Assembly (NCBI GenBank): GCA_964023275.1
Contig: OZ029921.1
Location: 5,584,455 to 5,648,454, forward strand
Length of the DNA: 64,000 nucleotides
Reading direction: 5' to 3'
Origin: Norana najaformis
Taxonomy: Eukaryota; Annelida; Clitellata; Crassiclitellata; Hormogastridae
The position numbers and the translations under genes were made by a program. The notes beneath the pieces were generated by a model. It was not told where the DNA came from. It worked only from the letters and a program-made list of their open reading frames with translations, and ran no database searches. This document shows positions 38,101 through 50,131 of this stretch, piece by piece; the stretch's first letter is position 1; every line of letters starts with the position of its first letter.

Positions 38101-38925
38101 AAATTTTGCTTGGCTGGTTGCTTTTGAGCAGAAGGTTCAAGACATTATTTCAACAATGCTTAGCACAACATATACATTTATTGAAATATTTGCAAAAGAA
38201 ATGTCTGTGATGTGTATTCATTAATGTTAAAAATGTGCCTTTAACCAAAAGGTTTGTAGGTATTGAAATATAATGGCTTGGAAACAAGCATTATAGGAGG
38301 AGCATTCCTGTCCTAACCCCCCTATGTGCGAATAACAAAATGTGCAATATTGCCCACCTTGCAGCATCGAGAGTACAGGTTCAGACTTCCTTTATGTAAT
38401 TGTAATTGTAATCTGAAATTTATAAAGCCCCACTTTAAGAATAAACTCATCAGGGGTGCTTATGGGGTCCCTGTGTGATAATATTGCTGAACTCTCTTGC
38501 ACAAAGTACCTGTGTGCTTGTTTGCCAAAATGTCCTTTGTGCCAAAAATCTTCTGTTGCACCCTGTTAGCTCTGGGCCGTTAAAGCAATTGCCAAAAACT
38601 TTCCCAGGTTTGTGAACTTACCCGGGCATATTTCTAACAAACACAAAGGCGTTACATAAATTACTCTGTCCCTCCACTTTCCCTCACCCTCTGTCTCCCT
38701 TTTACTCTCTCCCCTCACCTCTCCCTCTTCCCCATCCTCTGCTTCTCCTTCTGCTTATGTTTAATTTTAAAAGGCATCTTCAAAACAATCTTTTTCTGTT
38801 GTGATATTATTTGCCAAATGGTGCCAGCAGTATCATCACATTCTTGCTACTGCCAGACCATGCACGCTGTTGTTGTGTAGATTATTATTAATATAAGAAA
38901 ATAAATAGACTAATTTTTTCTGTAG
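35184..38925. other. Head-to-head interval between LDAF1 and PDPK1
   Basis: Should hold the 5' UTR exons and promoters of both genes. 35195-35510 is a degenerate ggtaagt/ggggtaggtaag repeat (pyrimidine-rich on the LDAF1 sense strand, just before its acceptor). LINE-A fragments lie at 35800-35975 (+) and 36262-36440 (-). A stretch richer in CpG lies at about 37050-37700 and is the best guess for a shared promoter. No coding exon was recognised. Confidence 0.5.
35195..35510. repeat. Degenerate GGTAAG/GGGGTAGGTAAG repeat
   Basis: Irregular repeats of ggtaagt-like hexamers; in minus sense they form a polypyrimidine-rich tract leading to the LDAF1 acceptor. Confidence 0.8.
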
Positions 38926-38927
38926 CA

Positions 38928-41900
38928 ATGGCTGCACCGAGTCAAGTCAAAAAGAAGCCCTCGGATTTTATCTTTGGAAAGATGATCGGAGAAGGATCGT
39001 TCTCAAATGTAAGGCAATGGCAGTTTTGTAAAATGTGTTACAGATTTATTACAAGCATCAGGTTCTTTTTTGCAGTTTCAGTGTCAGAATTAATAGCAAT
39101 AATTAATAATAATTAACAACTTCTAATGCGCCGGTGTCTAATGCACAAGACATCAACGGATGGCACACCAAAGCCTAGCCACAATCAGGTCAATATCCAA
39201 AAGATCAGTTCACAAGACAGCGAGGCAGCCTACGGTGGATAAGCAATTTGAAATTAGTGTGCATAACTTAATCTGAGTCCTGTTTTAAACCACAATTGAT
39301 GCAGTTTTGGTTTAACCATAAACAGAAACTGGAGCTTGGTACAATACAATGTGATGCAATGCAATGCAAAATAATACAGTTCACTGCAGATAAAATGCAA
39401 TGCGATATGACTGAAATGTACTGCTATACAAATGCATATAATACAATACCAGACATTTTTCTAAGGTACTCCCTTGCTCACATGAAATGCAGCACAGTGC
39501 TCTACCATTCTCCACAATGCAACAGAATTAGAATGAAATTTAGTGCAGAACAATACTTTATACCCGTGGTGTAATACTAGTGTCTGAATATGAGTTTGAT
39601 CACTTTGAGGGACGCTGAAAGTAGAAAGGCCAAGGGAAAGCATTAGATATAGGTTTACAACTGAGTGTAAATTCCTGAGCATGGGAGTGGCACGACAAGG
39701 TACAAGAAGACAGTATGGTCATTTGATGAGGAGAGAGGAGGAATGCTGCATTAAAAGAATTATGAGACCAGAATTTTACAGACGTTGGGGGTACGACAAA
39801 AGAACAGATGGGGAGATATGACTCAGCAAGACCTAAAACTCCTCAGACTGAAGAAAGAAGATACTGGAGATAGAAACACATGGAAAAGCAGGATCTGTGT
39901 GGCTGATCCCTCCCCTAGGAAGGATTAATTCCAGCCAGAAGAAATAGTAAATTCCTTATCAAAATCGTGATGGAAATTCTAATGAGTTTGAATTGTTTTT
40001 TTTCAATTTTTTCCATCAGGTTTTCTTAGCCAAAGAAATTAGCACAAAGAAGGAATTTGCAAGTAAGCATTGATTTTGTTCTTGCATGCATTTTATCATG
40101 TAGGTATCATTACTAAAATATTTCTTCCACAGTTAGAATTTTTATTACAGAGCTGTCACTTCTTTTTTGTGCACCAGGATGTTGTAACTTTCCTCTGTAC
40201 TGTTGTGAATGACTCGGTCAAACAAACTGTTTTAGCCGCTTTTAACTTGCAAATGTAGATCTGTTAAATTTCTAGCACTGTTCTGAGTTTCCTCAATTTA
40301 GTGTCTGAATATGTGTATCCTGAAGTCAGTGCCTTCGGTTGCATTATAAGTAAGCCAGAAGCCTACAGTACAGCAGAGCATTTTAAAGGCTCTATATAAA
40401 TGTTCAGATTCATTCAGATATTTTTTTATTATTTTGCATTTATTACACGTGCAAGGTTAGTATATCTGAATCTGAGGTGCAAAGCTACTGTGAGTGAAGG
40501 ACTTGCTCAAGTTCCCTATACAGTAACCATCTAAGGGATGCTCGAACCCATACTCTTCATGTTGCAAGCCAAATGATACTCCCACCAACTAAAACCCTCA
40601 GTTATTCCCTACGGCCCCACACCCATGATCGTATTATTCCTCCTGCTGACAATTTAACTCGTAAATGTTTTATTGTTAGGATGTTGTATGAATATTAAGT
40701 TTTCTTGTGTTCTTAAAAACTTGTAAACCGATGTGCGATTAGCTATTGGTTAATAAAGAATATACTTACTTACTTACTTACTTATATCCAATTGGCTACC
40801 ATGCCCCTACATACATAGATACATTCATACATGTATGGTGGTGTTCCTGTTTAGGAGATTTTCATCCAAAGACAATAATTTGTGGTAATTCTTGTTATAA
40901 AGGTTCCTGGACTTTCTCAGAAACTGAAGGCTCCCCTTTCATTTAAATACTTTACTTGGAAACAGTCCTGTTTTGCTAGGATTTGGATTAGGTCGAATCT
41001 GATTTAAAAACTTCTGTAGTGGCTGCTATACATGGAGCTTCAATCAATTGTGTTTAATGTCTACAGTCAAAGTCTTGGAGAAACGGCACATTCTTCGTGA
41101 GAAGAAGACGCAGTATGTCGCGCGAGAGAAGGAAGTTCTACTCCGGATAAATCACCCTTTCTTCATCAAACTACATTTCACATTTCAAGATGAAGAACGA
41201 TTATGTATCCTTTCCATAGTTCTTTTGTAGTTTGTTAAATTGTGATACGGGCAATAAAAATAATCATAGCTACAGCGTGTCATGTTTAAAGGAACCTTTC
41301 AGAACTCTCCTGAGGGCAAGGCCTGATTTTCAAGACTTTTGCTTCTAGTTTAATTTTTTAAGATACTAAGGGATCATTCCTACATTGCGTAAAAATGATG
41401 GTGGTGACGATGACGATGATGATGATAATAATGTTTTCACAAGGTTCAGTGCATTCAGTTTTTGAAGCACTTTCTCTGCCCAGCAAAACATTTCCAGAAA
41501 AGCTCTCCCAATTTTTATAATCTTGAGGGATCAGATATACGTCTGGTAAAATAACTACAGACTTAGCAACTGCTAATTTTTAATAATGTAAATAATAAAT
41601 CTTCAAGTCTTTACAGGATTGTTTAGTGTTACATAAATGAAGTGATAATTGTTAAGAGAAAAGTTAATCTTTAGTTTGCCAATCACAATGTGGTTTCAGT
41701 TTCCTGCCGGAGTACAAAGACATTTAGAAATCTGTGTTCCAGTAGCACCATCTGGTGAACTCAACTGTAAACTAATTCATAGGTATTCACGTGGTGCTAG
41801 ATAAAGTGGTGAAGTAGAGAATTTACCACCCACTGAATTTTATTAGAGAGGGAATTTGTCAAAACCTCATAGTCATAGCCACTTAAAGAATGTTAGAATG

Positions 41901-44900
41901 GTGGAAATTTGAAATGTGATCTGATTGTGTTGGCTTAACAGTTTCTGCTCAGATTTTGGTCTGAGCTATGCCCGTAGGGGTGAGCTGCTAGACTACATTA
42001 AACGCCTCGGCTGTTTTGATGAAAACTGCACAAGGTTCTATGCTGCGGAGACAGTAGAAGCCTTGGAATACCTACATGGCATTGGAATTATACACAGGTA
42101 AGCCGCTGATTACAGGTTATGGTTAGAGTAAAATTACCCGTGTCACAGTTTTTTGTTCAAAAAGATGAAGCTGTCATACTTCGGGCATGTGCTACGAAAG
42201 AGTGGAGATCATCCAAGGCACAGTTCTTGGAACCCAAGCTTGAGGAAGACCTAAGATGACATGGATAGACAACATCAAGTTGTGGACTGAATTATCTATC
42301 GTTCAGCCAGTTATCGTGTGAGATGAGGGACAGAAGGAAATGGTACAAGATTGTCCATGGTGCAGCCAATTCTCAGCTCGAGGAAGGTTGAATATAAGAC
42401 AAGACAAGTAAAAATATACCATTTCAGCTACTAGTGAGCTCAAAACAGAAATTAAATAGAGATTTAAACAATGAAATTTGGTTAACTGGTTTCTGTTTTT
42501 CTGTTTATTTTGCCATCTGAATCAAAAGAGATTTGAAGCCGGAGAACATTTTGCTTAACGACGAAATGCATATTCAAATTACAGACTTTGGTTCTGCCAA
42601 AATTCTCGACCTCTCGGCAGAAGGTAAAAATCTGACATGTTTTATCTTACACGATTATCATTTATCAGAAACTTCATCAATCACTGAATCAATAAATCAA
42701 TCAGTCAGGGAATGTCAGTATATCATGGGTTTCATTATCAATCAGTGGGTCTACCACGGTGGAGTATTCGATAGCGTATCGGGTCTGTAATCTGACAGTG
42801 GTGAGTTTGTGCCTGCTGAGTGAACTCTATGTAATGACCGTGGACACCTGTTTACACACAAGTGTCTCGTGGCACAGATTCAGATTTATTGATGCTTCAC
42901 ACATAATGTGCACACTAAATGAAATGAGTAGACAAGATCACAAGCAAGAGCCGATTTTAAAACGTTTCCCTGATTTAATCCTGCATTAGAGTGTATCCTT
43001 TTTGTGATGAATTTTACAGTTTTACAGCTTTCAGAGTTTGTCTTGTAATGATTGACTATCAGTACACATGCATCTGTCAGTCCCTGTGTGGAATGTTTTG
43101 TTCTATTATGTTACATTATGTGGCATTACATTTTGAGTGAGTATTTTGTAATTTTTCACACATTTTGCTCTTTAGATTTTTCCAGCAAATGTTGCTAAAT
43201 TGTTAGGAAAATTTGACCCATTACTTTAGCTAACCGCAACCCTTCCTTACGGGAACTTAAGGATGGCTAAAACACCCTTAAACTTCAAATCTTCTAGATA
43301 CTTAAATAAAGTTTTATTTACAATATCAGTATAGCAAAAAGCATATTACTATATTGATATTGTTAGTTAAACTTTATTCAGTTGTCATTCTTTGCTAGAG
43401 AATTCCGTGGACCAGCGGAGAAATTCAACGAATCCTGAGAACCTGCGTAAGAATTCAGATACTGGAACGGCAAAGCAGAGGAGGAATTCATTTGTGGGTA
43501 CTGCCCAGTATGTGTCTCCAGAAGTACTGCAAAGCAATTGTTCATACTACAGGTAAGAAGTATGCAAATATCTCAGTTTTGTACAATGGTTATTCTTAGA
43601 ATGAGTGAAAGGGTTAGTTTGGTATGTTTGGGTCACTGAACAAGCGTTGGATGGGTGGCTAGTTGATCATCCAGTTGACCGATTCGCTTGACTAGTTGAT
43701 TAAGTTGGCAAAGGATTGATCGGAATAAATGACTGAGTGATTGATTTGGTGGACTGATTTTTATTGGTTGGGTGATCAACTGCAGTGGCTGATTGATTTA
43801 ATTGGCTGATTGAGTTTACTGGCTGATTAATTGATATGGATGGTTGATTCAGCGTGGCTGACTGAAGGGCTTGATTGACTGGTTGATTTATGGTTGTCTG
43901 GATGGGCTGATGATTAATTTTCTAATTGTCAGCCACATTACCTGTGTTTTTGAGAGGTCCTGAAAATCATGATATATATATATGTATACTAAGTAGTAGG
44001 CTATTTCTTTTCTTTGTGGACAGATGTTGTTCTTATTTTAGTTAAGAATTGATTAGTTGCTTGTGTATAAGACATTAGCCATCGATATAATGTGTTATAG
44101 GTTACCCTAAATTAGCGGGACCTTGGCCGCTTTTGGGTAGACCTTTGCATCCAAATAAGTGTGTTTGTTATTTACATTTGCAATGTTTTATTCTGTTTTT
44201 TGGAGCAATAAACAACTTACAACAGCATGGTTGATGATAAATGATTTAATTTCTTCTGTTGCAGTTCTGACCTCTGGGCGCTTGGCTGCATCATCTATCA
44301 ATTACTTTCGGGCCAGCATCCATTCTGGGGAAAGTAAGAAATTCATGTCTAGGTTATGATTGCAATGATGATAATAAGACAATTTATATAGCCCCGTAGC
44401 ACGGCCGTGGCAGAAGAAAAGGACGCTGTCCATGAGTTCAGAAATCAACAACAGTCTAAGATAATGATCGTGATACACAGCCATGATGACGTAAAGCTCC
44501 GATGTCCAGTGAGGAATGTGGAGAGGCGATTTTTTCGTTTTCTTAGGCCCTTGAACCGGCAGTGGACGAATCTCAAGGCCCTGGAATTGGGGCCAGTGCA
44601 TCACAGGACTTGCCATTTACTTCCTAGCTTCCTAGCCCTAGTACCAAATTATGCTGCTTGGTGACAGAGGCATGGTGTGTGCAAACAACTTGTCAAGAGT
44701 TGTTACATGGAGTCGAACCCGTAGGCACATGATCATTGACCAAATGTGACCACCGTGTCACACATTATGATGATGATGGTGATGCTAAAGGTAGAGTGGT
44801 GACGTGGCAGTGACAGTAATGAGCCTGGTGATGTTGTTGTGATGATCATGATTTGTGCTAATTTTATTTGCTCTAAATTTAAATGCTGTCAAATAAATAA

Positions 44901-46004
44901 TTTCTAAATTATGTCTGTTTTAGCCACGAGTATCAGATTTTTCAGAAGATCGTCAAACTTGAGTACGAATTTCCAGTCGGTTTTAATGCAGATGCCAAAG
45001 ATTTAGTTACAAAATTACTGGCAAGTCATCTTTAATTATACTAAATAATAATAAATGGGTTAATATCGACTGCTTATTTTCTGGCTTGTTACCTCTGCAG
45101 TTCACTCAGCTGGCACGAAGTTTATCAAAAGAACGTGTTGCAGCTGGTTCCTCCCGTAGATGAACTTGCAACAACATACATAACATACGTTGGTAAGTTG
45201 CTGCTTTGTGTTGACAGGTGCTGGATCCAACTCAGCGGCTCGGATGTCAGGAGATGGGTGGCTACGACACCCTTAAGTCTCACATCTTCCTCTCGGGAGT
45301 CGAATGGGATACCCTGCACCTCCAGAAGCCCCCGGAGCTGCTGCCCTACCTCCCAGCCAACTCAGAGAATTCGGAACCCCTCTGGAGCGAGTACAAGGTC
45401 TGATTTCCAGTGGAATCTGTTTTCTTGGACCCGGGTGGCTTTGTGATGTAATAGGACATATGCATCTTCTTCTGCTTCAAGTTCTGTGCCCCAGGCAGGT
45501 TCGAACGTCCAATGGCACCATTCCTGATGTTGTTGGGCCTCCTTCTTCAGTTTACTATAACCGTCCTCCATCATCCAGTCTAGTAGCATTTGTCTAGGTC
45601 TTCCTCTTCTTTTCTCTCCTTCCATTCTTCTCTCTAAGACATATGCATAATGTCTCTTAATTAGCATGACAAAGATGGAAAATATGGTGCTAATTGGGAG
45701 ACGAGGTGATAGGTTCCCACGTTTTTCCGCTTTGCAGTAGGGAAATGCCTACACCAAGTAGGCCTTTCCAATTTCACAAGTCAGCCGTTGCCACTGTTCT
45801 TGTTTACCACGCGGGTGCAGTCCTCCACCCGACTCGTGATACAAGACCCGCTGCTGCCCAGGCTGTCACTGCCCACGTTAACCAATTGTTTTCAGGGTTC
45901 TGGCAGAGCCCATCCACCTCGTGTAATGCCCTAGGTGATACTTTGGCCAAAGCCTTCATCACTGATGGTATAGCTTCAGGAGGCAGTCCTTTTGGGTTGT
46001 GATG

Positions 46005-46040
<36 letters not shown>

Positions 46041-49000
46041 CCAATCTAATCTTAGAACTTCTATAACACCATTATAAGAATGCACTAGACACAAAGTGAT
46101 AGCATTCCAAAATAGATTTGCATCCGATCGATTCCATTTGTCAGTCTGATGAGACAGAGAAGGCTGCCTAAGGAGGATAAGCACATGGAAACAAATTTCT
46201 TCAGTTGAGGCTCGAAAGATACCAGAGATTAGTATGATCAGTAGGTGGCAGTAAGGGTGATGGTGGTGGTGATGACAGTGACGGTGGATAATGGTGACGA
46301 GAATGATGACGAAGGTGATTTTTATAATTATTACTGGTAATTAACTGTCATTATTCTTGTTAGCCTGGACTCGATGATGTACAGTTGTCACAACTTCTTG
46401 GGGTCGACCTGGCCATCAGCAAAAGTGCTGAGAAAAAGGTCCAGAAAAATAACTGGTAGGCACCAACTGACATGACTAATCAGGTTCCAGTATATTAGGG
46501 ATACAGTGTAACAGTTGTAATAAAACTTCTTTTGCATCTTTCAGTTGCTTCTCAAAGGTGCTTATGCTCACCATATGAAGTTTGATGGATTTAATCTGGG
46601 TCTTTTTGTGAAGAATATCCAGTTTCTGTAATTGTTTGTGGAATTGTTAGTGTCTTAATGTAAAAATGATGTAGTCTAATCTAATCTAGAACTTCTGTAA
46701 TTCTGTTAGTGTAACCTGCAAGGCGTCAGTTGATGATCGTTAAGCAAACTGCATTCTAAATTCACAGCTATGATCTGTGAAGCCCTGAGACCAGAAGACA
46801 GGCCATGGATGATGGTGATGATGATTGTTTTGTTGTTGTTAATGATGTCGTTACTCTACTTTGTTGTTGTTGTTCAGGCCTTGCTGTTGATGTTGTTGAA
46901 TTTGTTGATGTCATTTTGTTGTTGATGATGATGATGAAGCTGTTGATATTGTTTCGTTTTGGTATTTTTGTTCTTTATAAAGATTTTGTTAATTGATGAT
47001 GGTGATGGTGATGGTGATGGTGATGTTGTGATGATGATGACGATGTTGTGTTGATGATGTTGTGATGATGATGTTGTGATGATGATGATGATGATGAAGA
47101 TGATTGTGGTGATGATGATGATGATGATGATTCTATTGACGATGTCAATAATATTGCTGTTGTTGATAATGATTATGATGTTGTTGATAACAGGATCGCA
47201 GACGATGATCGTCGTTCGAAACTCGAGAACCAAGCACAGACAAACGAATATCACCGATTTGTCAAAGGAAATCTGATCTTAAAACAGGGTCTTCTTGATA
47301 AGAGAAAGGTCTGTCATATGCTGAAATGACTGAAATGGTTCCCAGTAGTGTAATACAATGTTATGATTTGATTGTGTTTATTATTCTTTGCATCACTTGT
47401 AAAATGTATTATAGTGTATGTTGTATAATTTCATTCATTTATTCAGATTATTTATGTTGCATTCCTTCGAGGTACCTACCCAGCCTCTGTGAAAGAGAAC
47501 GGTTTTCGAATATGTATTCAAGATACATGCAGTGTCCCTGGTTAAAAGAATATTCCAGAATAAAGGCTATTCCGGGTGGATGGCTCAAGCGTGGAAAAGG
47601 CACAATGTTGTATTGCCAAGTGGTACAAAGGAACAACAAGTTCACCTTGAGCCATGGAACGAAGTTCCTGCAGCCAGCCAAACCTGAAATGGGGCAACTA
47701 AGTTCCCGTATGTAGGCAGGAGCATGCCCCCAATTGGTGTCGCCAGACCCACATCAAAATCTTGTGTAAATGCCCATTTACACTACCATTCAGTGCATCT
47801 CTTCTGCTCTTCACATTTAATGCTGTTTTCAGAGTTTGTGCAGGCACAGACCAAATGAAATGGTTATAAATGTCAGTTTTGTAATTTTAATTTTTTAGTA
47901 TTTGATGGTATAATGTTTTATAGCGCTCACTGAAGTACTCAATAACCAATGGCCGTGTGTTTTGTGATTTAGGTCCTTGGACAGTATATGCCTTCGTGAT
48001 CTCCTCACAGTGTAGGAGGCCTTGAGGAAACCCATCAAGTGCAACTGTGTAATTCCATCGATTGGTGCATTTTATATTCTGGTAAAAATAAAGTATCCCA
48101 TATTCCACAAGTGAGACGTAGGAGAGGCGCTCGTTTGCATTTCTTGGCCCTTGAGCCGGCAATGGACGAATCCCAAGGTCCTGGACACGGGGCCAGTGCA
48201 TTGCAGGACTTGCTGTTTACTTTCCAGATTACGCCGGTACCAAATTATACTGCTTGGTGACTGAGGCACGGTGTGTGCGAACAACTTGCCCAGGATCGTT
48301 ACTCAGAGTTGAACCCGCAAACACATGATCATTGACCAAACATGTTACTGACAGACCACTGTGCCGCACCTGGTGCTATATAAATATCGAAATAGAAACG
48401 AAGGATACGAAACTGATTTTAGCTTTTTTTGGTTTTTTTGTAGGGATTGTTTGCTCGCAGGCGAATGTTTCTGTTGACCGAGGGTCCACGACTTTTCTAC
48501 GTTGATCCCTCCAACATGGTGCTTAAAGGCGAAATTCCTTGGTCAGTCAGTGTAGTGCAGATATAGCTAATAAGTTATTTAATCTAGCTATTTAATAAGG
48601 GAAATCTTGGTCTCGGTTTCACAATTCAGTATGTTTCTTTATCCTTTATTGCCCAAATGCTTGATTTAAATCTTTTTCTTCTGATAATAATAATAATAAT
48701 AATAATATTAATAAATAGCAGTTCAGCGTTTCAGTAACGTTGCCTTCTGTAGCACTTTTGTCTTGCGTGAACTTGACGGGATTAGCTGTTCCAGATAATT
48801 TATCATTTTCTCTGGACATTTTTTTAATCCTGAGGGTTCATATACACCTTGGGGGAAAAACAAAAAAATAATTATATCAATTATGATTTTTTATTCTCCT
48901 AACTGTTTTTTTGCAATCCTTGAGTACATAACACCTCAGTGTTTTACAAAAAATAACAAGGATCTTAACAATAATAAGAATATCAGTTGTAGGTGTTGTC

Positions 49001-50131
49001 GTGCTGAGATGTAGGTTTTGCAAGTTGCTTATATGTTGCTGCCCCTGTTCCAATTTGATACGTATGTGACCAGCAGAAATCTAATCTAGAGACTTCTCTG
49101 GAGCCGCTAGTATAAGACACAAGGTGTCAGTCGGTGGGTTTTTAAAGTGAAATCACAGCATGTGTTGAAATCCAAAGGCCAAGGCAGCTCGAAATCCAAG
49201 AAATGACAAATCGCGTGACCCACTCACTGATCCTGTGTAGGACTGAGGTTCATTCTGTTCTGACTCATCCAAAAAAATGAAATGAAAATGCTTTTCCTGT
49301 GCTCTTGTGTAGAATATGGCAGAGTTTTCTAATGGCTTTGGTTGATGGTGCATCAAAAGTAGCTGCTCAAGTCAGATTCCATACCATTTCGAACTTAGTC
49401 ATGTTTAGACATGGTCAAACTTCAGTTAAGTAGCCGATTTGATAGAGCACTAGCTAACCAATTGGATAGAGCGCTTGGCTTGTAACACGGAGAGTACAGG
49501 TTCGAGCCTCTCCTTAGATGTTGTAAAGGTGTCAAAGTGTTTTGCAAGTATTAGCGGCCTTGTCTGTATTGATGTCTGTGTTATGGTATGTTACGAATAC
49601 AGTTCTGGAGGAGCTCAGCTGAAACTCGCGAAACCTAAGAGGTTCTGTGGTTTTATTCTTAGGTCGAAGGAACTGCGACCAGAGACCAAGAATTTCAAAG
49701 TCTTCTTTGTGCACACAGTAGGATATTTTGTTTGTCAGTCTGCCTATCTGTCTTTGTCTTTCTATATTGACTTTTCTATCTGTCGTTGTGTATGTATTTT
49801 AGTGTGCTTTAAAGATTTGTAGTTACCTCAATGCTGAATAAAGCATCTGGATGATGTTGATCAGTATGATGATGTTGATCTGTATGATGATGATGATGAT
49901 GATGACGACGACAACGATGACGAGATTGATCAAGATCACAATGCCGTTACATCTGCTGCTGCTGAAAATGATCATGTTGGTGACTAAAATCTAGTAACAT
50001 CTTCTTCTCTGTCTCTGCAGCCAAACCGGACCTACTACCTGGAGGACCCAGAAGGAAATGCTCTCAAGTGGTGCGAGAAGATCGAAGAGGTCCTTCTCCA
50101 CTACTACGGATCAACCAAGAACGACTCATGA
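38928..50131 (+). CDS. PDPK1: PDPK1 (PDK1), 3-phosphoinositide-dependent protein kinase, 14 coding exons
   Basis: Exons: 38928-39008 (acceptor at 38924-38925), 40020-40062, 41067-41204, 41953-42097, 42529-42623, 43399-43552, 44265-44333, 44924-45020, 45218-45397, 46364-46455, 47194-47308, 48444-48541, 49663-49717, 50021-50131. Sum 1473 nt, 490 residues, one frame. It phosphorylates the T-loop of AGC kinases such as AKT, S6K and PKC. Visible: GEGSFSNV loop, catalytic Lys43 (FAIKVLEK), HRDLKPEN with Asp137, DFG at 155-157, T-loop [15 protein letters not shown] with Ser198, [13 protein letters not shown], then a PH domain from about 375 ([23 protein letters not shown]). About 70 N-terminal residues of the human protein are absent, and an acceptor directly precedes the ATG, so an upstream exon probably exists. 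Confidence 0.96.
39655..39935 (+). mobile_element. LINE-C reverse-transcriptase C-terminal fragment
   Basis: The plus strand has [20 protein letters not shown], then a frameshift and a [13 protein letters not shown] end. Homologous to minus-strand copies at 6385-6485 and 6720-6950. In PDPK1 intron 1. Confidence 0.78.
40430..40615 (-). mobile_element. tRNA-Thr-like SINE (family 1)
   Basis: Minus copy with gaaggacttgctcaagttcc and gctcgaacccatactcttca; in PDPK1. Confidence 0.72.
41205..41952 (+). other. PDPK1: Probable U12-type intron in PDPK1
   Basis: The donor is gtatcctttcc, the U12 5' splice-site consensus. Near the acceptor, tggcttaac at 41931-41939 resembles the U12 branch-point consensus (ttccttaac); the presumed branch adenosine at 41938 lies 14 nt before the exon. 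No other intron in the window shows this pair. The flanking join, RL-Y-FGLSYA, agrees with PDPK1 from other animals. Confidence 0.8.
42165..42415 (+). mobile_element. LINE-D C-terminal and 3' fragment
   Basis: Shares cttcgggcatgtgctac, ggtgcagcca and a final aagacaagacaag tail with the copy at 52150-52400. The readable peptide (YFGHVL, then an IDNIK segment) is a LINE RT end. In PDPK1. Confidence 0.75.
43665..43930. repeat. Degenerate GATTGATTGGCT repeat
   Basis: Irregular repeats of gattgattg and ggctgattga in the PDPK1 intron after the T-loop exon. Confidence 0.8.
44500..44765 (-). mobile_element. tRNA-derived SINE (family 3)
   Basis: Shares gcagtggacgaatctcaagg, cttggtgacagaggc and the tRNA-like head (gtcgaacccgtagg, catgatcattgacc; sense on minus). 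Confidence 0.75.
45021..45217 (+). other. PDPK1: GC-AG intron of PDPK1
   Basis: The exon ends ACA AAA TTA CTG at 45020, followed by gcaagt. The next exon begins GTG CTG GAT CCA at 45218. The join KLL-VLD matches the conserved PDPK1 sequence, and no GT donor keeps the frame. Confidence 0.87.
45430..45665 (-). mobile_element. LINE-E reverse-transcriptase C-terminal fragment
   Basis: The minus strand reads [20 protein letters not shown], then [12 protein letters not shown]. The RRGRPR motif and the following tryptophan-rich end are typical of LINE RT C-termini. It lies in PDPK1 just after the exon ending at 45397. Confidence 0.7.
45690..46012. other. Unidentified GC-richer intronic segment
   Basis: Open on both strands (plus 45694-46002; minus from about 46184) and richer in GC than the introns around it. 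It ends at a (TA)n run (46008-46037). It directly follows a LINE fragment, so it is probably repeat-derived. No protein family is recognised. Confidence 0.35.
46037..46250 (-). mobile_element. LINE-B 3' end
   Basis: ccaatctaatcttagaactt is the reverse complement of the LINE-B tail; the body resembles 9405-9680. Confidence 0.6.
46800..47185. repeat. GAT/GTT microsatellite-rich tract
   Basis: Long runs of gatgat, gttgtt and ggtgat in the PDPK1 intron, ending about 10 bp before the exon at 47194. Confidence 0.92.
48100..48395 (-). mobile_element. tRNA-derived SINE (family 3)
   Basis: Shares gcaatggacgaatcccaagg, gcttggtgactgaggc and tgatcattgacc; followed by ggtgctatataaatatcg. Confidence 0.78.
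49078..49200 (-). mobile_element. LINE-B 3' end, short
   Basis: aaatctaatctagagacttc followed by aaggtgtcagtcggt; reverse complement of the LINE-B end. A similar short piece lies at 46675-46770. Confidence 0.5.
49445..49525 (+). mobile_element. tRNA-Thr-like SINE head (family 1)
   Basis: tagctaaccaattggataga resembles an A box; cttgtaac gives a Thr-like TGT anticodon position; caggttcgagcctc is a good B box. It does not fold as an intact tRNA gene. A second head-only piece lies at 50752-50825. Confidence 0.7.
49865..49930. repeat. GATGAT/GACGAC microsatellite
   Basis: Short triplet run in the last PDPK1 intron. Confidence 0.9.

Noticed and set aside
45694-46184. Possible gene in the open segment on both strands next to a LINE fragment
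   Set aside because: No recognisable family, intronic, and bordered by a LINE piece and a (TA)n run; more likely repeat-derived.
46874-47276. Asn/Ile/His-rich and Met-rich open frames
   Set aside because: They are translations of GAT/GTT triplet repeats in a PDPK1 intron.
47326-47715. Extra PDPK1 exon within a 129-codon open frame
   Set aside because: Splicing 47308 to 48444 gives the conserved DKRK-GLFARRR join and full frame, so this lies in the intron.
49445-49525. A functional tRNA-Thr gene
   Set aside because: A and B boxes are recognisable, but the acceptor stem does not pair and the same head starts other SINE copies.
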